Origin: Tritrichomonas musculus
Taxonomy: Eukaryota > Parabasalia > Tritrichomonadida > Tritrichomonadidae
Assembly (NCBI GenBank): GCA_039105265.1
Contig: JAPFFF010000068.1
Coordinates: 62,001-126,000 of the forward strand
Length of the DNA stretch: 64,000 nt
Reading direction: 5' to 3'
The stretch's first letter is position 1, and each line of letters starts with the position of its first letter. The notes below the pieces were generated by a model. The model was not told the DNA's origin. It worked only from the letters and a program-made list of their open reading frames with translations, and did not search any database. The translations under genes were made by a program, and so were the position numbers. Below are positions 57,358 to 64,000 of the stretch, piece by piece.

Positions 57358-57771
57358 ATTTTTAAAATATTAGAAAATAATGAATTAATATTTTTATAAA
57401 TAAAATTAAATTGGAACAGTAGAAAGGCAATAGATTCTCAATATGAAAATTTTATTGAAAACATAAAGAATTTAGAATTCTCAAAAAAATTGATTGAATT
57501 AAAATAGAAATATAAAATCTTTTATCAATTTTACTTTGAATAAAAAAGTATATGGTAATTATTTTCATAAAAATTTGTTTTCATTTCCATAGTGTTTGTA
57601 ATAGCATTAAAATATAAATACTTAATATAAAAAATCATTATTCATTATGATTTATATGGTTAATTAAAAGATATAATATAACCTAAAATTGAGAGTATAC
57701 ATTTTTTGAATGAATATTGAGAATTATGAATTATAATTGATAAGCCGCTCAAAAATTCTGAAATTTGAATC

Positions 57772-57806
57772 CCCCTTTCAAATTAAACTCAATTATTTGA
57801 GAGGGG
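57772..57806. repeat. hairpin, 12-bp arms with one mismatch
   Basis: CCCCTTTCAAAT (57772-57783) pairs with ATTTGAGAGGGG (57795-57806) around an 11-nt loop, 415 bp upstream of the giant gene's ATG. Confidence 0.6.
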
Positions 57807-58194
57807 AATGTAAATGCCTTCTAAAACGTTCCAGTAAATAATTAAGATAATATCATTATTACCATTATATTATTCACTCCAAAGTGGAAATGATATATGA
57901 TATCTTTTTGAGTGAAAAAAAAGAAATATGGCTATTATTTAAGATTATTATATTAATTTTCACTAACCTATAATTTTCTAATCAACCTCAAAATAATGAT
58001 ATATTAACACCATTTTTATTCATTTTACATATTTGCTTCAAATTTTTAGCTTTTATTATAATTATTTAATTCTTTAATTTATTCCAAGTTTGATATTTTA
58101 TGTAAAAAACAGTTTTATTACTATATAATGAGTACACATATATACAGCTTCATTTTAGAGGGATGAGTTAAAAAAACACCAGTTAGTATATAAA

Positions 58195-58228
58195 GTCATG
58201 ATTTCGGTACAAGTCCCGAAACCCTGAC
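58195..58228. repeat. imperfect hairpin, 13-bp arms
   Basis: GTCATGATTTCGG at the left pairs with CCGAAACCCTGAC at the right (11 of 13 positions, 8-nt loop), and is followed by a short T run. Confidence 0.55.
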
Positions 58229-58402
58229 TTTTTGCCAAAATCACCGAGCCCTTACAAATGCCGAATTACAATTTCATTTATCAAGCATAACATAAAATTT
58301 AATGGTAAAAATGACCTTCTAAACCAATATTTGCTCACAAATTAAATTTATACATTATAATTTATACTAATGCATTAATGCAAATGTATTAAAGAGTAGT
58401 TA

Positions 58403-58451
58403 TATATTTGCCACGATTTTTGCACTTCGTTCAAAAACCGCGTCAAATATA
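58403..58451. repeat. 49-bp near-palindrome at the edge of a GC-rich patch
   Basis: TATATTTGCCACGATTTTTG and CAAAAACCGCGTCAAATATA form 20-bp arms with 17 matches around the loop CACTTCGTT. It lies directly at the start of the GC-rich stretch that runs to about 58570. Candidate element terminus or transcription-stop structure; neither is proven. Confidence 0.6.
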
Positions 58452-58672
58452 TCCCATCCGCGACCCCAGCCCCGCTATGCCAGGTATGATCCCCCACTCC
58501 CATTAATGATCTTCCACTGGGCTGCTCTCAGGATTCCTCTCAACGCTCTGCTAGGAAGGAGGTCCCGTATCGTTAACATCAAAAAAGCTATAGAAAAAGT
58601 TGTTAATTGTGTGGTTTACTTAAAACCTAGTATGAGAGTATTTATTAAACGTCCTCTCAATAAACGTCCTTT

Positions 58673-59134
58673 TTATGGCTTCCAATCAGGATCTTTTTTG
58701 TCGTCGTCTTTTTCTTCTTCTTTCTTTTCCTCTTCTTCAAATTCGTCAGATGTTAAAACCCATTCAATATATGGTTCTTTAGGTACTTCAGGGAATTTAT
58801 TGGTTTCAAAACGATCGTGATCGACTTCTCTTTGAATGAAAGACTTTGTTGCTTCATATTCAGCACGATCGGTGACAACTTTATCCATTTTGAGGACAAT
58901 TTTATGTACATTGGTATCAAAATCAAGTGAAAAATTGAGGTCTTTGCATTGATTTTTGAATGATTGGTACATATAATATATGGCGATTCCTCTTTTGATT
59001 CGATCTTTTTCGACTTGATTATAGAAATAGCTTGTAACTGAGATATTAGGATTTGGCCTTTCTTGCTCTTTTTGCTTTTCTTGCTCTTTTTGCTTTTCTT
59101 GCTCTTGTTCGGGTACCTGTTGCTGGGACGACAT
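58673..59134 (-). CDS. 153-aa charged protein of the mobile element, unknown function
   Basis: The frame is open further up, but the start at 59134 (MSSQQQVPEQEQEKQKEQ) is preferred. It is preceded by an initiator-like TCATCACCTCATTTTTTCTC, and starting further up would read into the promoter region of the divergent gene. Residues 4-27 are a Gln/Glu/Lys repeat (EQEKQKEQEKQKEQE). Residues 30-125 look globular (VTSYFYNQVEKDRIKRGIAI, LDFDTNVHKIVLKMDKVV). The tail is acidic (DEFEEEEKKEEEKDDDKK). No known domain. It is paired head-to-head with the 679-aa gene (133 bp apart). Confidence 0.6.
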   Translation of the reverse strand: MSSQQQVPEQEQEKQKEQEKQKEQERPNPNISVTSYFYNQVEKDRIKRGIAIYYMYQSFKNQCKDLNFSLDFDTNVHKIVLKMDKVVTDRAEYEATKSFIQREVDHDRFETNKFPEVPKEPYIEWVLTSDEFEEEEKKEEEKDDDKKDPDWKP

Positions 59135-59267
59135 GAGAAAAAATGAGGTGATGAGGTGAGCTCGAAAAATCATATTTTTTAGCGAGGGACCTAACGGGTT
59201 TTCGGGGTGGAGACCGTTTACCAAAAATCTAATTTTTTCTCGTCGCCTCATCACATCACTTTTTAGC
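59135..59267. promoter_or_regulatory. divergent promoter region, copy A
   Basis: 133 bp between two head-to-head genes. On the plus side it holds ACCGTTTACC, then TCTAATTTTTTCTCGT, then TCATCACATCACTTTTT ending three bases before the ATG (59213-59267). Nearly the same block stands before the plus gene at 61899. The TCAC/TCAT plus T-run just before each ATG matches the trichomonad initiator (TCA+1Y(T/A)). On the minus side TCATCACCTCATTTTTTC sits at the same place before the 58673-59134 gene. Confidence 0.7.
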
Positions 59268-61307
59268 ATGTCTAACAGCGACAACAGCAACAGCAACAAC
59301 AACAACAGCAACACTCAGCAAAAGAAACCTGAAGTTGAAGAAATAACAAAAATGCAATACCTGCACGAAATTGCAAAAGCCGAAGCAGAAGCTAAAGAAG
59401 AAGAAAAAGAAATTGATTTGACTCATATAAAATTTCACCCATACAATCATTTACCAGCAAAACTCTACCACAAACAAATACAAGAATTTAAAGAAAAAGG
59501 GATAAAAACACCAAAAGAGCAACTCAACTGGCTAAATGCAAATAAGTTATGGAATTCTTTAGATCAAGATCAAAAGTGTCTCCTTGCCGCACATTTATTA
59601 GGAGACGAATTATTTGCAGAAGGCGATAAACAAGCATTACATTTGTTCATCGACGACGATAAACCAAATGATGACACAATTACAATTCAGTGCGCTACTT
59701 GGTGGGATGATTTGGAAAAAAAATTAGCAGATCTCAAAAAGCCAAAAATGGCAAAACACATCCAAAAGAAATTCGATTACAGACAAAATAATAGAGATGG
59801 CTTGCCATTCGATGTAATAAAGTTTTCATTGTATCAATATTTAGACCAATATCGTTCAGAGTACACAAACAATAAAGCACTTTTAGGGGAATTAACACCA
59901 GAAGATCCAAAAAATATTGATGAAATGAATGAAATCATTGAAGCAGACCATCCAGAATTATCAAAAGAGCAACAAAACGCAATTTCAGAATTAACAATTG
60001 CGTATAGAAAAATTTATCCTTTGTCAACATTCGCTGATGCATATGCACATGCACGTGAAAAAATTGTTACAGTTATGGAAGAGCACAAATACCTCGAACA
60101 TGTCCCACCTTTGATTGAATTGCTCACGGAAGAAGAAAATGTAAAATATGCACAAAAAATGGAAGAAGAGCGTCAGGAAGAAGAAAATGCAAAAGAGTAT
60201 CTCATTTCATCAACAGCAGACATATTACAAAGAATAAATCCAGGAATGTCAAGAGACGAGGCAATGGCCGATGCAGATAGCAGATTGTTTAACAAAATGT
60301 ATGACGGTAAAAAGACAGCAAGAGAAATCTTCTCAAAGGATTTATTGAGCAGTGAAGAATTGAAAAAATGGGAATCAGCAACCAAGGAAATTAAATCAAT
60401 TATAGAAATCCAAGAAGATTCTGATGATGATGTTGATAAAGATGTTGACGAAGTTCTCGAAATCTTAAACAAATTGCCTGAAAAAGATGAAAAGGATCAA
60501 CCAAAATCTGAAAAAGATGAAAAGGATCAACCAAAATCTGAAAAAGATGAAAAGGATCAACCAAAACCTGAAAAAGATAACGAAGACGAAAGCGAAAAAA
60601 ATCTCATCTTTACCACCAGCAGAAAATTTCAAAAACTATATCTCGAAAAGACCAATCAAGAAATTAATGATGAAGTTCAAAAAAGATTGAATGCCAAAAT
60701 GAAAGGAAATCGAAAAGCATCAAGAATTTTCCCTGATGAGTTACTCAATGATGATGAAAAAGAAAGATGGTCAACAATTGAAGACAACTATACTCATCAA
60801 TTCGATGAAAAAATTTCCAAAGAAGTAACTACAAATGTCCTTTTTGATTTACAGACGGAGAACGACTCACTAGTATTGCCACCACCAGGAATGAGCAAAG
60901 AAGACTGGGCAAGAATGAATGCCGATCCTAACAAATTAAAAGCAGATATTTATAAAAAATTACAAGACCTCCCACCACCACCACAACTTCCACCTCCACC
61001 AGAAAATTGGCAAGTCTTACCTCAAACTCACATATGGGGAAATATACAAGAATTCACATCCGATCAAAAATCTCAAAAGGAAATTCAGCTAAGAAATGAA
61101 TTGATCGAATTCTTCAAAAAGCGATACAATGGGGACGAGAATTTGGCAAATGAAGTCGTTCACGCAAGAATTGCTGAATTTCAAAAGAAAACACCAAACG
61201 TATCCTGGTTCAAATTCCACATTGACAATTTCCTCACCTCAGTTGAACGTCAAGATCTACACACTGAACCAGTTCCACCTAACGTTCAAGAAGTTGACGA
61301 AAAATAA
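59268..61307 (+). CDS. 679-aa acidic protein of the mobile element, unknown function
   Basis: Starts MSNSDNSNSNNNN at an ATG three bases after the initiator-like motif. An Asn/Ser-rich leader (1-20) and a helical charged region (20-60) come first. A globular-looking part, about 60-330, follows (QLNWLNANKLWNSLDQDQKC, TIQCATWWDDLEKKLADLKK). Then come an acidic linker with a 10-aa repeat (KDEKDQPKSE, three times, ~405-434), a second helical part, and a proline-rich stretch (LPPPPQLPPPPENW, ~565-580). No family recognised. Its size and position in the element would suit a structural or replication-associated protein, but nothing in the sequence shows that. Codon use is AT-rich like the host. Confidence 0.65.
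   Translation: MSNSDNSNSNNNNSNTQQKKPEVEEITKMQYLHEIAKAEAEAKEEEKEIDLTHIKFHPYNHLPAKLYHKQIQEFKEKGIKTPKEQLNWLNANKLWNSLDQDQKCLLAAHLLGDELFAEGDKQALHLFIDDDKPNDDTITIQCATWWDDLEKKLADLKKPKMAKHIQKKFDYRQNNRDGLPFDVIKFSLYQYLDQYRSEYTNNKALLGELTPEDPKNIDEMNEIIEADHPELSKEQQNAISELTIAYRKIYPLSTFADAYAHAREKIVTVMEEHKYLEHVPPLIELLTEEENVKYAQKMEEERQEEENAKEYLISSTADILQRINPGMSRDEAMADADSRLFNKMYDGKKTAREIFSKDLLSSEELKKWESATKEIKSIIEIQEDSDDDVDKDVDEVLEILNKLPEKDEKDQPKSEKDEKDQPKSEKDEKDQPKPEKDNEDESEKNLIFTTSRKFQKLYLEKTNQEINDEVQKRLNAKMKGNRKASRIFPDELLNDDEKERWSTIEDNYTHQFDEKISKEVTTNVLFDLQTENDSLVLPPPGMSKEDWARMNADPNKLKADIYKKLQDLPPPPQLPPPPENWQVLPQTHIWGNIQEFTSDQKSQKEIQLRNELIEFFKKRYNGDENLANEVVHARIAEFQKKTPNVSWFKFHIDNFLTSVERQDLHTEPVPPNVQEVDEK
60480..60569 (+). 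repeat. 30-bp tandem repeat, 3 copies
   Basis: Three consecutive 30-bp units encoding EKDEKDQPKS within the 679-aa protein gene. The first two are identical; the third differs by one base (Pro for Ser). They are in frame and probably a recent slippage product in an acidic linker. Confidence 0.9.
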
Positions 61308-61402
61308 AAATTCCGATTATTGAGAGGTCGGTATAAAAATTACTCTCAACAAGATTTAGGTTTCTAATAAACCTTTAATTTAAAAAATTAACTTTTTTTT
61401 AT

Positions 61403-61810
61403 TTATTTATCTTCTTTTGCTTTTTCTTTTGCTTTTTCTTTTGCTATTTCTTTTGCTTTTTCTTTTGATATAGGAACATAATATCCTTGATCGTAACCAA
61501 TCATCATTCCGGGTGACAAAAATTGTTGAATGAATTCGATATGAGTATCAAACCATTTAATCAAACAATCTTTTTTCCGTTGTTCTTCACGTGAGAAACC
61601 AGGGATGATGATTTTTAAGTTATGTTGCATTAATTGTCTCATAACATGAGCAACAGAAAGCAATTTTTCGATTGAAACATTTTCACCATATCTCTTTTTG
61701 AGTACTTTCCAAGCTTCTGTCTTTTTAATATTTCTCATGTCTTTTGCAGACATAGCTGGAATATCATCTTTAATTTCATTTTGTTCAGGTACACTTGGTT
61801 TGTCAGACAT
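61403..61810 (-). CDS. 135-aa protein of the mobile element, unknown function
   Basis: Starts at the ATG at 61810 (MSDKPSVPEQNEIKDDIPAM). Residues 20-110 are mostly helical (AWKVLKKRYGENVSIEKLLS, VMRQLMQHNLKIIIPGFSRE). The last ~20 residues are a Lys/Glu/Ala repeat (KEKAKEIAKEKAKEKAKE). It is head-to-head with the 92-aa gene, 88 bp apart, and tail-to-tail with the 679-aa gene. No family recognised. Confidence 0.6.
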   Translation of the reverse strand: MSDKPSVPEQNEIKDDIPAMSAKDMRNIKKTEAWKVLKKRYGENVSIEKLLSVAHVMRQLMQHNLKIIIPGFSREEQRKKDCLIKWFDTHIEFIQQFLSPGMMIGYDQGYYVPISKEKAKEIAKEKAKEKAKEDK

Positions 61811-61898
61811 TTATAAAAATGAACTTTTTCACTAGGCGACCGTTAACCAAAAAATCTAATTTTTTCTCGTGAGGTCATCACATCATTTTTATACAAGC
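61811..61898. promoter_or_regulatory. divergent promoter region, copy B
   Basis: 88 bp between two head-to-head genes. It repeats the block of copy A: ACCGTTAACC (from 61839), TCTAATTTTTTCTCGT, then TCATCACATCATTTTTAT before the ATG at 61899. On the minus side GTTCATTTTTATAA precedes the ATG at 61810. Spacing of the sub-motifs is the same as in copy A to within one base up to the initiator. Confidence 0.7.
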
Positions 61899-62177
61899 AT
61901 GGAAGCCCGTACGATCCAACACTTACTTGAAGTTGTCGAAGCTCTTGATAGTGTTCATGAATGGAGAACTATTTCTGATGATCTTGATGAAAGAGAAAAA
62001 ATGGCATATATGCTCCAAGAAGCTGCAACCAATATGAATCACATCGATGATGTTCGTGTGATAATGAATGATGGAGATAGCTCAAATGAAGAAAAAGCTA
62101 ACGAACTTGAATGCTTCTTCATTGAAGAATTAAAGGCAGGTTTGAAAAATCTCAAACGCTGGAACGAAAGGAAATAA
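61899..62177 (+). CDS. 92-aa acidic helical protein of the mobile element, unknown function
   Basis: The frame opens upstream only at a GTG inside the promoter block; the ATG at 61899 (MEARTIQHLLEVVEALDSVH) is chosen. All-helical, acidic, with regular hydrophobic spacing (EKMAYMLQEAATNMNHIDDV, ELECFFIEELKAGLKNLKRW). No domain recognised. It is the second divergent partner of the 135-aa gene. Confidence 0.6.
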   Translation: MEARTIQHLLEVVEALDSVHEWRTISDDLDEREKMAYMLQEAATNMNHIDDVRVIMNDGDSSNEEKANELECFFIEELKAGLKNLKRWNERK

Positions 62178-62563
62178 TTAATTAAATAAACAATTCAATT
62201 TACTGCATTTTTTGACACCCTTTTATTTTTTGCATTTTTTGACAATTCATTTTAAGATTTCTAATTGTGATATTTGAATTCTACGCCCTTGAAAACCTTA
62301 AAAATATTAAAATCTTTGAAAAAGGTCCATTATTTTCCAAGATATATGTATTTCAAATTTTAAAAAATTCAATGGATGAAAAATTGAATATGGGGGTAAA
62401 CAATTTGTCTCAAAAATATCTTGATAATTATTGAACCTTTTAGGAATATTTTAATAAATATAATCTTTATTATTAAAAATATAAATAATATTATAATATA
62501 AAGGGAAAATTTTAAAATGCATAATCTGACACCCCTTTTATTTTTATTGCATTTTCTGACAAT
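62178..62563. other. 386-bp non-coding region with iterated TGCATTTTTTGACA motifs
   Basis: Between the 92-aa gene and the integrase stop. It holds four copies of a 14-bp motif close to TGCATTTTTTGACA, at 62204-62217, 62231-62244, 62518-62531 and 62548-62561, arranged as two pairs. Each pair is joined by CCC or CCCC plus TTTTATTTTT. The middle is plain AT-rich DNA. Confidence 0.75.
62204..62561. repeat. paired direct repeats (~44 bp, 314 bp apart)
   Basis: TGCATTTTTTGACACCC and TTTTATTTTT and TGCATTTTTTGACAATTCA at 62204-62249 recur with few changes at 62518-62566. The second copy ends exactly at the integrase stop codon. Confidence 0.8.
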
Positions 62564-63952
62564 TCAAATAGGATCTAATCTATAACGAGGTAATATTTGA
62601 GTATTTCCTTTAAGATCTTGTATTAAATATTTACCATTTTGAAAACCTTTTACAAAAAATCTACCAGGTTGAGTTATTGATCGTCTTTTTTTAAGAGTGT
62701 CTTTATTATTATATACAATTACTTCTTGGTTTTCTTTTAAATTATAACCTTTTTGAGCAGAAACATTATAATTAGCTTGAGAAATACGTCTACAAATAAA
62801 AGTATATAAATCAGAATTATTTTGCATTTGACTAGGGGAAACATTCATACCTGCATATTTTGACAAAGTTAAGTGTGGGGCATTATTATATTGAACAACT
62901 AATTCTTTTAATATTTCAGGGGAGATTTCTCGTTGAACTTCAAAAGCCATATCTCTCAAAGTTCTAATAATTCTATCAACTATACCTAATGAAGAATGTA
63001 ATGGGCTAGTTGTTTGTTTTTCACCTGGTTTTCGTAAAAATGATGGATAATGATAATCATCCATTCTATCAACAGGTTCCCATTTAATTCCATTTGAGTT
63101 TAAAAAATTTATTGTTTCTTCAGAACAAAAACCTTTTTCACCATCTCCGGTCAATATTTTAGGTTTCATTCCTTGTTGAAATAAAGTATTTAAAGCTTTT
63201 GTTATTGAAATAGATGTTTTTTGTCCAGCAGTCATAATTTTATTTATATCACCAAAACATTCTCTACCTAAAGGAATTGCATATAAATATCGACTATTGG
63301 CTTCTATACAAATTAAGTACCCAACATTTTTTTCAAACATAATATCAATTAAATAAGTACCAGGTTCACATAATTTATGTAAATAATATTTTTTATTCTT
63401 ATTAGTTGGAAATTGTTTCTTTTGAACATAATCATCTTCAGAAACATAATTTGGCTCAATAACTTTTTCAAATTGTTTTAATAGTACATGTCTTTTATTT
63501 TTATTTCTAAATGCAATATCAGGTACATTTGTTTTACCTTTGAATTCAACTATCATTCCTGGTTGTTCCATAATTTTTGTAATATATATTTCATACCATT
63601 CTTCCATAGTATATTTATCTTTACCTTTTTTCCATCCAGAGGTCAATTTTTCAAATTCAGGAAAAGTACGAATATTTTCATTATGTAAATTATTAATTAC
63701 ATGGTTCTCAATTTTTTCTTCAAAACTTAATTCATCATCAGGAATTTTTTCATCTGTGATTACAGGTAATGATTCAGATAATACTTTTCGAAATTCTGAA
63801 TAAGCATTATAAATTTGTTCAAATTCATCATCAGTTACAAAATCTTTTTGATATCCTTTATAATTTCTAGCTTCATTTGGCATTATTAATTTCTTTTGAT
63901 AAGCTTTCTTTTCTAAATAATTCATTAATTTTTCACCTTCTGACGATAACAT
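62564..63952 (-). CDS. retroviral-type integrase (Polinton/Maverick-like)
   Basis: A 462-aa protein from the ATG at 63952 to a TGA at 62564. Residues 1-185 form a helical, charged N-terminal region. Residues ~195-375 form an RNase H-fold integrase core (PGTYLIDIMF, SRYLYAIPL, KPKILTGDGEKGF, TTSPLHSSLGIVDRIIRTLR, VVQYNNAPHLTL), matching the rve family in order and spacing. Residues ~395-460 resemble the SH3-like C-terminal domain (ENQEVIVYN, GRFFVKGFQNGKYLIQDLKG). Such enzymes process element ends and join them to host DNA. No reverse transcriptase or LTR is seen beside it, which favours a Polinton over an LTR element. The frame looks whole. Confidence 0.8.
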   Translation of the reverse strand: MLSSEGEKLMNYLEKKAYQKKLIMPNEARNYKGYQKDFVTDDEFEQIYNAYSEFRKVLSESLPVITDEKIPDDELSFEEKIENHVINNLHNENIRTFPEFEKLTSGWKKGKDKYTMEEWYEIYITKIMEQPGMIVEFKGKTNVPDIAFRNKNKRHVLLKQFEKVIEPNYVSEDDYVQKKQFPTNKNKKYYLHKLCEPGTYLIDIMFEKNVGYLICIEANSRYLYAIPLGRECFGDINKIMTAGQKTSISITKALNTLFQQGMKPKILTGDGEKGFCSEETINFLNSNGIKWEPVDRMDDYHYPSFLRKPGEKQTTSPLHSSLGIVDRIIRTLRDMAFEVQREISPEILKELVVQYNNAPHLTLSKYAGMNVSPSQMQNNSDLYTFICRRISQANYNVSAQKGYNLKENQEVIVYNNKDTLKKRRSITQPGRFFVKGFQNGKYLIQDLKGNTQILPRYRLDPI

Positions 63953-64000
63953 TTAAATTTCAATAAAGAGCGGTTTTGACAGACCATAATGTTATTTGTT

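Larger units (their letters stand above)
57358..58672. other. 1.3-kb gene-poor region with hairpins and a GC-rich patch
   Basis: Upstream of the giant gene. The first ~120 bp should contain its promoter. Further right are an imperfect hairpin with 12-bp arms (57772-57806), a second imperfect hairpin (58195-58228) and a 49-bp near-palindrome (58403-58451). About 58430-58570 is markedly GC-rich. No convincing coding frame, tRNA or rRNA was recognised. The part from about 58.4 kb may be the edge of the mobile element to the right. Confidence 0.5.
58650..64000. mobile_element. part of a Polinton/Maverick-like virus-derived element (runs off the right edge)
   Basis: A cluster of five genes unlike the host block: two divergent pairs with a shared promoter-like sequence, and a retroviral-type integrase. 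Polintons/Mavericks are large, self-synthesising, virus-related elements that are very numerous in trichomonad genomes and carry such an integrase near one end. Other diagnostic parts (protein-primed DNA polymerase, packaging ATPase, capsid, protease) are not in the window, so the family is provisional. Left boundary unknown; 58.4-58.6 kb is a guess. The open frames seen here look whole, and high conservation of the duplicated promoter block suggests a fairly young copy. Two separate elements joined near 62.2-62.5 kb cannot be excluded. Confidence 0.5.

Noticed and set aside
58430-58570. Possible tRNA or rRNA fragment in the GC-rich patch
   Set aside because: No cloverleaf, A/B box or recognisable rRNA core could be found by eye.
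58506-58820. 104-aa plus-strand frame ending in poly-Ser
   Set aside because: Mostly antisense to the acidic tail of the 58673-59134 gene and to the GC-rich patch; no protein-like features of its own.
58673-59314. Longer 213-aa start for the 153-aa element protein (poly-Leu beginning)
   Set aside because: The extra N-terminus reads through the divergent promoter and the antisense of the neighbour's Asn/Ser-coding repeat; an initiator-like motif stands just before the ATG at 59134.
62204-62561. Paired direct repeats as LTRs of a retroelement
   Set aside because: They are only ~45 bp, lie on the 3' side of the integrase with no reverse transcriptase or other retroelement gene between or beside them.

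Overview
The window reads as nuclear DNA of a trichomonad (parabasalid) protist. It is AT-rich, its genes are single uninterrupted frames with short intergenic gaps, and two families typical of trichomonads are present: DUF3447-type ankyrin proteins and giant Pmp-like (GGAI/FxxN) surface proteins. It also carries a retroviral-type integrase of the kind found in Polinton/Maverick elements, which are very abundant in these genomes. Trichomonas versus Tritrichomonas cannot be settled from the sequence alone. No rRNA, tRNA or CRISPR was recognised.

Region 1 (1-16.8 kb) is a compact housekeeping block: the tail of an unknown gene, a charged coiled-coil protein, a short Sec23/Sec24-like COPII protein, a GT8 glycosyltransferase, a protein with an 18-bp (6-aa) acidic repeat, MND1 (meiotic recombination), an ankyrin-repeat protein whose repeat continues in frame past its stop, a DENN-domain protein, a coiled-coil protein, a RAD23-like UBL/UBA protein and a second coiled-coil protein. 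Between the ankyrin and DENN genes lies a 1,308-bp non-coding DNA transposon (9000-10307) with 15-bp terminal inverted repeats and a perfect 8-bp target-site duplication.

Region 2 (17.1-18.5 kb) holds a broken, unusually GC-rich coding remnant of unknown family and a 15-bp perfect inverted repeat.

Region 3 (18.5-57.4 kb, minus strand) is one open reading frame of 12,941 codons with no stop. It has a signal peptide, thousands of residues of Pmp-like beta-helix repeats, a Thr/Pro/Ser-rich stalk, one transmembrane helix and a short acidic tail with an NPLY motif. It was built at several scales: a ~900-bp (300-aa) GGGSGIW module repeats through the membrane-proximal third, an older ~4.86-kb tandem duplication lies in the middle, and a 1,890-bp (630-aa) unit is repeated 6.6 times almost without differences in the membrane-distal part.

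Region 4 (57.4-64 kb) has a gene-poor stretch with hairpins and a GC-rich patch. After it come four genes in two divergent pairs that share a conserved promoter-like block, then an integrase gene with iterated TGCATTTTTTGACA motifs at its 3' side. This looks like part of a Polinton/Maverick-like (virus-derived) element that runs off the right edge.

Several minus-strand genes and one plus-strand gene first open at TTG or GTG codons. I placed their starts at the first ATG instead.
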